DNA of 19,965 nucleotides, from NCBI GenBank assembly GCA_002317475.1, contig DCIS01000030.1, positions 1 to 19,965 of the forward strand, read 5' to 3'. The stretch is from Prevotellaceae bacterium UBA1720 (lineage in GTDB: Bacteria > Bacteroidota > Bacteroidia > Bacteroidales > Bacteroidaceae). This document shows, piece after piece, positions 1 to 6,339 of this stretch. Both the position numbers and the translations under genes were made by a program. Below the pieces are notes generated by a model that saw only the letters and a list, made by a program, of their open reading frames with translations, was not told the origin of the DNA and ran no database searches. The first letter of the stretch is position 1. Each line of letters begins with the position of its first letter.

Positions 1-250
1 GGGGATCGGGCTTACAGCCCTCGACATCCGAACTAAAATCCTGAGCAAAATACTAAACTCAAACAACTTGCGAAACTTGAATAACTAATGTTTGTGATTA
101 TACACACCTGCAAATTATAATTGTTTGCAATTTGGTTACTTATTTAGAATCCTGAGGGACTGTTTTCATGTAGCTTCGCCCATACCAACAAGCTCCCTTC
201 CCTTCGGGGCTTTTGACGTGAGGTCAAAATGCAGGCGGGGGGTTAGGCTT
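1..250. other. Non-coding region downstream of dnaG
   Basis: No convincing gene is present. Two small inverted repeats are visible: GGGCT-TAC-AGCCC at 8-20, and TTTTGAC-GTGAG-GTCAAAA at 211-229. The second lies about 20 bases beyond the dnaG stop codon, and its flanking T/A tracts would let it act as a weak terminator for the minus-strand unit. The first resembles the edge of a dispersed repeat, but a single copy cannot show this. Bases 40-160 are AT-rich and otherwise featureless. Confidence 0.5.
211..229. terminator. Possible terminator hairpin after dnaG
   Basis: A perfect 7-base inverted repeat (TTTTGAC / GTCAAAA) surrounds a 5-base loop, 22 bases past the end of dnaG. The arms end in T and A runs, so transcription from either side would give a short stem followed by U residues. 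The stem is weak in GC, so this is only a suggestion. Confidence 0.3.
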
Positions 251-2410
251 TTAGTGCATGAACACACGGTCACCGCAAGCCTTGGCCAGTGCGTTTTCCA
301 CTTCCTTTATCTGTTGGAACTGAGCGATTAGTTCACGGCAGCGTTCCTTGTCCTTCAGGACCTCAGGGTCGCGCATTTGCAGCATCAGTTCCTTCTTCTG
401 CTTTTCTACGATGCAGAGTTTTAGGTCAATCAGCAGGTGGTTCACTTGATCCATCAGCTGATTGGTTTTTTCTTGCGGGTTCATTTTCTGCTGATTATCA
501 TGCACCTTGCTCAGTTCCTCCTTGTCTGATGCCAGTTCAAAGGCCAGACTGCAGACCCCCTGGTCAGGGTGGTTCAGGAAGAAACGCTCAGCCTTGAACC
601 CATCATCGTGAGCATGGTTTATCGCCTCGTTGAGCATACGCTGGTGCATGGGGTTTGTCAGGGTCAACTGGTCCTCTTGCAGCACGTAGTACACGTATTC
701 AGCCACGCTCAGTGGTATATCCTTGCCTTCGTCGTCCTGTACGTTGCATACGATGGTTTCACCATGTCTCACCACCATCTGCACAATCAGCGTCTCCTTA
801 GCCTCCTGCGTGTTCTTGTCTCGCTTGACGGCAATGCCCTCTGCGGGTTGTTGGTGATAGGGATTACCGCTGTAACTGGGGTTGACCGTGCTATTCTGGG
901 GTGTATCACCGCCACCGTCCAGCAGTTCTGGTGGAGGTGGGAAGTCATCGGGCAAGGCGGATGAAGACTGCTGGTTTGCTGCAGCCTGTTCGCTGGGGTT
1001 CGTCGCGCCCTGCTGGTGCATCTGCTGACGTTTTCCTTCACGTTCACGCTCCTTGCGCCATTCCTCGATGTTTATTTTTACCTGCTTGCTTACAGCATCC
1101 GTAATCAGTCTTTCCTGCATCTGCATCATTTGCGCCGTCTCGCGGATGTAGAAGGTACGTGTGATCTCATCGGGAATCACCGCAATGCTCTGCACGATAT
1201 TGTTTACCAAGCGGCTCAGCTTGATGGGATCGCCCTGTGATTCCTTCAGCAGCAGGTCAGTCTTGAACTTGATGAAGTCCACCTGGTTGTTCTCCATGTA
1301 TGCCTGAAACTCCTGTGCCGTATGCTCGCGACCAAACTCATCAGGGTCTTTCCCGTCTGGCAGAAGCATCAGTTTCACGTTCATGCCCTCACGCAGCAGC
1401 ATGTCTATACCTCGCTGACTGGCCTTGATTCCTGCAGCATCACCGTCATACAGCACCACGATGTTCGAGGTGAATCGGTGCAACAGTCGTATCTGCTCGT
1501 GCGTCAAGGCCGTACCACTGCTTGCCACCACGTTCTCCACGCCATTCTGGTGCATGGCCATCACATCGGTATAGCCTTCCACCATGTAGCAGCAGTCTTG
1601 TTTCACGATGGCTTGCTTGGCTTGAAATAGACCGTATAACTCGTTCTTTTTGTGATAGATAATGCTCTCTGGTGAATTCTGATATTTAACGTTCACACCC
1701 TTCGTTGCCGTGTCCAGGACACGACCGCCAAATCCCACTACCTTACCACTGATAGTGAAGATAGGGAACATCACACGACCCGAGAAACGGTCGAAGATCT
1801 TGCCATCCTCGTGCTTGATACTGATACCCACGCCATGGGCTATACCATCCTCATCAGGGGTAGAGATAAGGTACTGCTCCTTGTATCCGGCCTTCAGTGC
1901 AGCCTGCGTACATTTGTCTCTGCCCGAGGGACAGTAACCCAGCTGGAACTTCTTGATGATATCGTCGCGGAACCCTCGTCCACGGAAGTAGGCCAGACCG
2001 ATGGCCTTTCCGTCAGGTGTCTCGTACATCTGCTCCTGAAACCATTTGTTCGCCCATTCATTGGCGATGAAGAGGCTCTCGCGCTCCGTATGATTTGCCT
2101 TCTCCTCCTCTGTCTGCTCTCGCTCCTCGATGGTGATGCCATATTTCTTGGCCAGCCAACGCAGGGCATCAGGGTACGACAGTTGTTCGTGTTCCATGAT
2201 GAATCCCACGGGGTTTCCACCCTTGCCACAGGCAAAGCACTTACAGTAGTTCTTTGCAGGCGAAACCATGAATGATGGGGTACGGTCATCATGGAAGGGA
2301 CAGAGGCCTTTGTAGTTGGCACCTGCTCTTTTCAGGGTGACAAAGTCGGATACTACATCCACGATGTTTGCAGCATCGATGATCTTATCTACGGTTATGC
2401 GGTCTATCAT
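251..2410 (-). CDS. dnaG: DNA primase DnaG
   Basis: DnaG makes the RNA primers for lagging-strand replication and works with the replicative helicase. The 719-residue protein is full length. It has the N-terminal CHC2 zinc finger (C37, H40, C58, C61, with the usual 17-residue spacing between H40 and C58). The primase core contains the DRFSGRVMFPI segment (207-217). The Toprim metal-binding motifs are EGYTDVMA (278-285) and YDGDAAG (321-327). A Gln/Pro-rich linker at about 480-560 leads to a C-terminal helical region expected to contact the helicase. The start ATG overlaps the stop of the upstream gene (ATGA, 2407-2410), so the two genes are probably translationally coupled. Nothing in the protein looks damaged. 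The unusual point is the partner gene: a secreted protein rather than rpsU or rpoD. Confidence 0.97.
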   Translation of the reverse strand: MIDRITVDKIIDAANIVDVVSDFVTLKRAGANYKGLCPFHDDRTPSFMVSPAKNYCKCFACGKGGNPVGFIMEHEQLSYPDALRWLAKKYGITIEEREQTEEEKANHTERESLFIANEWANKWFQEQMYETPDGKAIGLAYFRGRGFRDDIIKKFQLGYCPSGRDKCTQAALKAGYKEQYLISTPDEDGIAHGVGISIKHEDGKIFDRFSGRVMFPIFTISGKVVGFGGRVLDTATKGVNVKYQNSPESIIYHKKNELYGLFQAKQAIVKQDCCYMVEGYTDVMAMHQNGVENVVASSGTALTHEQIRLLHRFTSNIVVLYDGDAAGIKASQRGIDMLLREGMNVKLMLLPDGKDPDEFGREHTAQEFQAYMENNQVDFIKFKTDLLLKESQGDPIKLSRLVNNIVQSIAVIPDEITRTFYIRETAQMMQMQERLITDAVSKQVKINIEEWRKEREREGKRQQMHQQGATNPSEQAAANQQSSSALPDDFPPPPELLDGGGDTPQNSTVNPSYSGNPYHQQPAEGIAVKRDKNTQEAKETLIVQMVVRHGETIVCNVQDDEGKDIPLSVAEYVYYVLQEDQLTLTNPMHQRMLNEAINHAHDDGFKAERFFLNHPDQGVCSLAFELASDKEELSKVHDNQQKMNPQEKTNQLMDQVNHLLIDLKLCIVEKQKKELMLQMRDPEVLKDKERCRELIAQFQQIKEVENALAKACGDRVFMH

Positions 2411-4647
2411 TTTTTCTTGCGCTTGGGGTTCTTGGTTTGGGTGGTTACGGTCTCACGGAAATTGGTTTTCACCTGGTAGAACGTGCCATCGCTGTCGGGC
2501 ACGGTCACGCCCATCCAGCCATCAGGCAACGTCTCCATCCGGGTCAGTGCTGCTGCCATTCGGCGTGTCTCTTCTGCCGTCTGGTTGCTATAATAAACGA
2601 AGATTCGACGGTCCACGGTTTCTCCTTTCCTGACCTCACGTACCTCTTTGGAATATGACGGGTACACCTTGGCAGTCATAATACTATTGTTGTTCTGACG
2701 ATCGCCGAAGGCTATCTGCTTATTGGGATTAGGTGCCACGATGCCCACTTCGCCATCGATGTTTACCCAACTACCGTTGAAGGTCTCCAGCCTGCTGCCA
2801 TCACTCTCATGCTGGCCCTTGTCATGGTGCAGGGTACGAGTCGTTTGGGTCAGTTCGTCCACCGAGATGGCCATTAGTCCTCCCTTCTCTGCCGTGATGG
2901 TGCAGTCCTCGTTTGCCGTCACATCGTCCATGTAGACGACAGCATTGCCGGGGGTAGCGTAGAGGACGAAACGGTGGTTCAGCGTGCCCTCATTGGTGTT
3001 CAGTTCGCCATGCATCACAAAACTGTTACCCATCAACCTGTAGTCGCCATTCTTCGTTGGCACGGCATCAGTGCGCTTCCCTTTCACCTCGTACCATCCC
3101 AGGAAGTTACCGGTATTATTGGCACGGTAGGGCACGATGATCTTGTTCTTGTCTGGCGAGTTGGAGGCAATGTATCCTGTGTACGACTTCAGACCACGGC
3201 TCCAGCTGAACGTCACAAAGCGGCTGTCCGAGGCTGCTCTCACCACATCCTGACAGGGCAGCACCTTTGCTTCGCTGAACTGCTGGTTGAAGGCTTTCCA
3301 CTTTGTGGGTTTCAGTTTCCGGGTCGACAGGGTCTCGTGCATCAGATAGGTCATCATCACGCGGTGAGCCTCCACGCCCATACGTCGTGCCCCCACGTCA
3401 GCACGGAGCAGCCAACTGCCGTCTCTCGTCGTCTTCTGTCTTGCCTTGATGTATTTGTACGCCATGTTCTCCAGCATCAAGGCATTACGGTCTCGCTGGA
3501 AACAGGCCAGGGTGGAGTAGGAGGTGATCTGGTCATAGAGGAAGAGGCTCCAGTCGTTGCCATTGGGCATGGCCAGTTCGCCGTCTGCCAGGGCAAGCCA
3601 GTTCAGCACGCTGTCCTGCACCTCCTGGTTATGGTGCATTAGGGCGTTCGTTTGCCACCTCTCCTCACCATGCAGCCCTTGCTGGAATAGTTTCAGGGCC
3701 AGGGCAGCCTCGCCCAACTCCTGCATCACCACATTCTGGTACGAGGTGTGGAAGAGGTTATGGTTCTGCAGCGTATAGTCCTCGTAGAGGTTTGCTCCTC
3801 GGAAAAGGTCTGCTACAGTCTTGTTGTCATATTTTGGGTCGATGATGGTGTGGTTAGTCTCATCCTTGGGATGCGAATAACTGTTGATGGCAAACTCCCT
3901 CAGTCGCTCAAACCATCGTGGTGCCAGTTCGTCGTTGGGGAAGAGTCCCAGGGTAGCAGCCAGGACGTCAGCCTCCCACCCATTCTCTTCTGCTTTCGTA
4001 TCACCGTCATAGCCCGTGGGTATGTCGCGCTCCAGTTCGTAGTTGCATTCAGCCTTCAGCATGGCATAGATATAGCCGCGCTGTGCCTCCGTGAGCTTGT
4101 CCCACTGGAAGTAGGCACTGTAGGCCACGCTCATGGCCCAGAGGCTCGACTCCCATACGGCATCCGTCTTCGCTGTGCTGCCCCAGTACCTTCCTCCGGC
4201 ACACACCTTCAGGCGGTTTGCCTTGTGGGTGGAGTAGGCGAAGATGAGCGATTTGCGTGCCATCTCCTCCAGTCGTTCCCATGTCACGCCATCAGGCAGA
4301 CTTACCCCCGCAGGTCTGGCGTATCTCACCAGGAAGGCACTGATCATCGACAGGTCGGCATTGGGACGCACACCGCGCTCGTCCGACCCTCCCGAGTTCT
4401 CTCCCTTGAAGAATCCGCAACTCTCCCCCAGGCTGTTCGGCTCCTTGCACTGGTTCCAGTCCTCCACCATGTAGGGGGTGAAGTCAGCCAGCATCTGCAG
4501 CAGGTCCTGCTTCATCCTCACCTCGCTCACGAAGTCATGGGTTATCACGCCCTCGGTGGGTGAAGTCATTGTTTCGGTGGTCGTCTGAGCCTGGCCGTTC
4601 AAGGCTTGTGACAGGAGCAGGATTGCAAGAATCTTTCGTTTCTTCAT
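2407..4647 (-). CDS. Secreted helical-toroid-like protein, function unknown
   Basis: This 746-residue protein starts with a clear Sec signal peptide (KKRK, then a hydrophobic stretch, with likely cleavage near NGQAQ at 17-21). Residues about 40-480 look mainly alpha-helical and contain conserved-looking aromatic and acidic clusters: RGVRPNADLS (91-100), AVWESSLW (163-170), ENGWEAD (221-227) and QNHNLFHTSYQ (294-304). Residues about 480-725 look beta-rich, and the protein ends in a basic tail (NPKRKKK). A helical toroid followed by a beta-sandwich is the layout of several polysaccharide lyases and hydrolases, and the exposed W, E, N and H residues would fit that. I do not recognise a named family with confidence, so a carbohydrate role is inference. 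There is no T9SS-type tail. It has its own promoter upstream and runs straight into dnaG. Confidence 0.8.
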   Translation of the reverse strand: MKKRKILAILLLSQALNGQAQTTTETMTSPTEGVITHDFVSEVRMKQDLLQMLADFTPYMVEDWNQCKEPNSLGESCGFFKGENSGGSDERGVRPNADLSMISAFLVRYARPAGVSLPDGVTWERLEEMARKSLIFAYSTHKANRLKVCAGGRYWGSTAKTDAVWESSLWAMSVAYSAYFQWDKLTEAQRGYIYAMLKAECNYELERDIPTGYDGDTKAEENGWEADVLAATLGLFPNDELAPRWFERLREFAINSYSHPKDETNHTIIDPKYDNKTVADLFRGANLYEDYTLQNHNLFHTSYQNVVMQELGEAALALKLFQQGLHGEERWQTNALMHHNQEVQDSVLNWLALADGELAMPNGNDWSLFLYDQITSYSTLACFQRDRNALMLENMAYKYIKARQKTTRDGSWLLRADVGARRMGVEAHRVMMTYLMHETLSTRKLKPTKWKAFNQQFSEAKVLPCQDVVRAASDSRFVTFSWSRGLKSYTGYIASNSPDKNKIIVPYRANNTGNFLGWYEVKGKRTDAVPTKNGDYRLMGNSFVMHGELNTNEGTLNHRFVLYATPGNAVVYMDDVTANEDCTITAEKGGLMAISVDELTQTTRTLHHDKGQHESDGSRLETFNGSWVNIDGEVGIVAPNPNKQIAFGDRQNNNSIMTAKVYPSYSKEVREVRKGETVDRRIFVYYSNQTAEETRRMAAALTRMETLPDGWMGVTVPDSDGTFYQVKTNFRETVTTQTKNPKRKKK

Positions 4648-4667
4648 CAGGAAATGTCAATTTTGTG

Positions 4668-4675
4668 CAAATATA
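4668..4675 (-). promoter_or_regulatory. Putative promoter -7 element for the secreted protein-dnaG unit
   Basis: Read on the minus strand this is TATATTTG, a match to the Bacteroidetes -7 consensus TAnnTTTG, 20 bases before the start codon at 4647. The -33 position is poor (no TTTG at the right distance). The site is back to back with the plus-strand promoter at 4686-4717. Confidence 0.5.
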
Positions 4676-4685
4676 CGAAATAATC

Positions 4686-4717
4686 TTTGATAATAATCGA
4701 AAAACTGACTAAATTTG
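4686..4717 (+). promoter_or_regulatory. Bacteroidetes-type promoter for the HEAT-like gene
   Basis: TTTG at 4686-4689 and TAAATTTG at 4710-4717 are separated by 20 bases, a near-perfect fit to the Bacteroidetes sigma factor consensus. Transcription would start around 4723, giving a leader of about 50 bases before the ATG at 4774. Confidence 0.7.
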
Positions 4718-4773
4718 CGAACCAGTATCTTAGAGTTTTACATGAATGGCCGCAATCCACTAACTAATTACTT

Positions 4774-5295
4774 ATGAATATCAGTAGAGAGCAGTTGAAG
4801 GGTTCGTACAGCGAAGGTGAGGCCATGGACACCTATCGCAAGTTGCAAGCATCAGGCGATTTCATCACCTTTGCGCATGCTTTTATATATGATGAGGACT
4901 ACCAGGTGGCACGTAATGCCCTGTGGGTGCTCACCAAGTCGTCATCGAAGGAGATGTCCACCCTCCAACCCATGATGCAGGAGTTCATCGACCTTGCCCT
5001 CTCCACCGGCAACTCCTCAGTTCGTCGGCTCTCCCTCCATGCTGTTGAGCGACTGTCGCTTACCGAGGAGTTCCTTACCACCGAGTTTCTGGACTTCTGC
5101 CTCGACCACATGGTCGATCCCAACGAATACCCAGGCATCCAGACCCTCTGCATGAAGATTGGTCTTCGCCTCTCGCGCTTCTACCCCGAGCTGCACGAGG
5201 AGTTCATCCGCTCCGTTGAGTCCATCGAGGTGGAGTACTACAAACCAGCGGTCAGAGGTCTTCGCCAGCGCATCCTCTCCGGCAAATATAAGTAA
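4774..5295 (+). CDS. Small HEAT/ARM-like helical repeat protein
   Basis: The 173-residue product has no signal peptide or membrane segment and is probably cytoplasmic. It reads as consecutive amphipathic helix pairs: 'YQVARNALWVLTKSS' (about 43-57), 'NSSVRRLSLHAVERLS' (about 79-94), and a third pair around the PNEYPGIQTLCMKIGLRL stretch. The pattern V-R-(N/R)-x-A/S-L-x-x-(L/V) is typical of HEAT-type repeats, which bind proteins or nucleic acid. No catalytic motif is visible. It is monocistronic, transcribed away from the secreted protein-dnaG unit, and carries its own good promoter. The exact role cannot be told from sequence; distant similarity to DNA alkylation repair-type HEAT proteins is possible but not demonstrated. 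Confidence 0.8.
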   Translation: MNISREQLKGSYSEGEAMDTYRKLQASGDFITFAHAFIYDEDYQVARNALWVLTKSSSKEMSTLQPMMQEFIDLALSTGNSSVRRLSLHAVERLSLTEEFLTTEFLDFCLDHMVDPNEYPGIQTLCMKIGLRLSRFYPELHEEFIRSVESIEVEYYKPAVRGLRQRILSGKYK

Positions 5296-5392
5296 TTCAA
5301 GTTTCGCTTTAACTGCTTAAATATTAGTTGTTTATTTGTTGATTTAGTTTCGGATTTTGTTTTGATTTCGAGCATCGCAGATGCGATCCCTC

Positions 5393-5433
5393 CTAAAATC
5401 GTTCTTCAAGCGACGCACTGGAGCGCATTTTAG
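5393..5433. repeat. Inverted repeat CTAAAAT/ATTTTAG
   Basis: CTAAAAT (5393-5399) is mirrored by ATTTTAG (5427-5433), with partial extension of pairing outward (TCC / GGA) and a GC-rich 27-base loop. A second small dyad, ATCGC/GCGAT, lies just upstream at 5374-5387. The whole block could be a structured RNA or an element end. Confidence 0.4.
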
Positions 5434-5453
5434 TGAGGATGTTAGGTTTAGGA

Positions 5454-5480
5454 TTTTCTCACACGATAATCTTGAGAAAA
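5454..5480. terminator. Possible terminator hairpin after the HEAT-like gene
   Basis: TTTTCTCA (5454-5461) and TGAGAAAA (5473-5480) form a perfect 8-base inverted repeat with an 11-base loop. It lies about 160 bases downstream of the stop at 5295 and is low in GC, so termination is only one reading. Confidence 0.3.
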
Positions 5481-5548
5481 CAGGAAAACATGACCACTAG
5501 GGAAAGGCTCCAATGAGTCTTATGTGCTTCCCTAATTGCTTCGTACAT

Positions 5549-5581
5549 CCATCGCGGATCCATCGCGGAATCATCGCGGAA
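5549..5581. repeat. Three tandem 11-base repeats (CCATCGCGGAT type)
   Basis: Three units of 11 bases (5549-5559, 5560-5570, 5571-5581) share the core CATCGCGGA, differing only at the first and last bases. Eleven bases is about one helical turn, so the cores sit on the same face of the DNA, as in iteron-like protein-binding arrays. Confidence 0.8.
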
Positions 5582-5607
5582 ATGCATAGGTGGCATTAGG
5601 ACACTCT

Positions 5608-5635
5608 GTAGACAGAGAGTAGGCAGAGGGTAGGA
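5608..5635. repeat. Two and a half tandem 11-base repeats (GTAGACAGAGA type)
   Basis: GTAGACAGAGA (5608-5618), GTAGGCAGAGG (5619-5629) and a partial GTAGGA (5630-5635) follow one another without gaps. The sequence is unrelated to the repeat at 5549 but has the same 11-base period. Confidence 0.7.
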
Positions 5636-5735
5636 TCAAAATGATGGCACTTTCTCAAAGTTCATATTTCGGCAAACCCTTCATCTTGGCGTTTATTTGG
5701 AATCTAGTATTCAGATTATCAGTACATTACAACAT

Positions 5736-5776
5736 GGTGAAAGGTTGGTGAAGGGTTTGGAAACCTTTCACCAACC
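5736..5776. repeat. Tandem 11-base repeat overlapping a 16-base inverted repeat
   Basis: GGTGAAAGGTT (5736-5746) is followed directly by GGTGAAGGGTT (5747-5757), a third 11-base-period repeat. The arm 5743-5758 also pairs with 5761-5776 over 16 bases with a single G-T mismatch and a 2-base spacer, forming a near-palindrome. A further GTGAAAGGTTT copy occurs at about 5823-5833. Confidence 0.75.
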
Positions 5777-6011
5777 CTTAACCGATCCTAACGCATTGAA
5801 TTACAGTGGGTTTAATGGCAAAGTGAAAGGTTTGCCCGATTTCATACTTATTCTTGGTAGCAACTTATTTTTTACCCTCTGCCAAAGTCCTCTGTTGCGC
5901 CATATCACGAACCATTTAAATAAGTTTAAGAGTTTTCTTGGTGAAGAATGCGCCGCTGATGTGCCTATAGTGAAGGCAATAAACATAGCACCTCGCAAAA
6001 AGTGAGATGCT

Positions 6012-6035
6012 AGTAATCAGAGCGCTCTGATTACT
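6012..6035. promoter_or_regulatory. Perfect 24-base palindrome
   Basis: AGTAATCAGAGC is followed immediately by its exact reverse complement GCTCTGATTACT. The TCTGATTA half-site within it (6026-6033) recurs exactly at 6119-6126 and, with changes at the last two bases, at 6162-6169, all upstream of the 12-kb operon. A spacer-less dyad fits a dimeric regulator's operator better than a terminator, although a T run at 6049-6054 leaves termination possible. Confidence 0.6.
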
Positions 6036-6102
6036 TGGAAAAATGCTGTTTTTTGTTCAAAAGCATAACAACAATATAAAAAAAACTTTGCATGTATGAA
6101 AC

Positions 6103-6124
6103 ATCAGGTATCAAAATATCTGAT
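6103..6124. promoter_or_regulatory. Imperfect dyad ATCAGGTAT/ATATCTGAT
   Basis: Nine-base arms (6103-6111 and 6116-6124) pair across CAAA with one G-T wobble. The right arm contains the start of the TCTGATTA motif also found in the 6012-6035 palindrome, so this may be a second, weaker operator. Confidence 0.4.
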
Positions 6125-6210
6125 TAAAATACAAATAATTATGTGACGTTGATGTTACAAATCTGATAGTCGTCGTGTTACATGTATGCTATATAAATGT
6201 AACATTTTGC

Positions 6211-6241
6211 TTGCATTTCTTGTATTTTTTGAGTAATTTTG
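6211..6241 (+). promoter_or_regulatory. Promoter of the 12-kb secreted-protein operon
   Basis: TAATTTTG at 6234-6241 matches the Bacteroidetes -7 element TAnnTTTG; TTG at 6211-6213 sits 20 bases upstream as a -33 element. Transcription would start near 6247, giving a leader of about 93 bases. The surrounding 200 bases are strongly AT-rich. Confidence 0.6.
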
Positions 6242-6289
6242 CAAGCGATTAGAATAGCAAGGGACATTGAACGAACTTTTTAGCTTGTT

Positions 6290-6305
6290 GAGCATGTCAA
6301 TGCTC
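6290..6305 (+). promoter_or_regulatory. Leader hairpin of the 12-kb operon
   Basis: GAGCAT-GTCA-ATGCTC forms a perfect 6-base stem with a 4-base loop in the predicted 5' leader, followed by GTGTTTTG and 35 bases before the first start codon. It could protect the messenger or act as a weak attenuator; nothing resembling a known riboswitch is visible. Confidence 0.4.
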
Positions 6306-6339
6306 GTGTTTTGAAACAAAAAAAATTTTATTTAACAAT

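Larger units (their letters stand above)
5296..6339. other. 1-kb structured region without a convincing gene
   Basis: No reading frame here has a convincing start, composition or recognisable motif. The longest is a TTG-started 102-codon frame at 5697-6005. The region is instead rich in repeats. It has hairpins at 5393-5433, 5454-5480 and 5498-5534, and three 11-base-period tandem repeats at 5549-5581, 5608-5635 and 5736-5757. A long inverted repeat lies at 5743-5776, a perfect palindrome at 6012-6035, and a wobble-paired hairpin at 6103-6124. The promoter and leader of the downstream 12-kb operon occupy 6211-6339. The first two-thirds may be the remnant of a mobile or replicative element; the last third is regulatory. 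Confidence 0.6.

Noticed and set aside
3748..4563. A 271-codon plus-strand open frame opposite the secreted protein gene
   Set aside because: It lies wholly antisense to a gene with a clear signal peptide and domain-like structure, has a low-complexity His/Val/Leu-rich product, and has no promoter. It is a shadow frame.
2407..4647. Assignment to DUF2264 or a specific polysaccharide lyase family
   Set aside because: The N-terminal sequence does not show the start pattern I associate with DUF2264, and no lyase signature could be confirmed by eye, so only a general description is given.
5641..5751. A 36-codon ATG frame in the repeat region
   Set aside because: No promoter or conserved-looking pattern, and its end falls inside a tandem repeat.
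5549..5757. CRISPR array
   Set aside because: The repeats are only 11 bases long, directly adjacent without spacers and of three different sequences; no cas gene is present.
5697..6005. A 102-codon frame upstream of the palindrome, as a possible gene
   Set aside because: It needs a TTG start, runs through an 11-base repeat and a long inverted repeat, and gives no recognisable protein pattern. It was kept only as part of the structured non-coding region.
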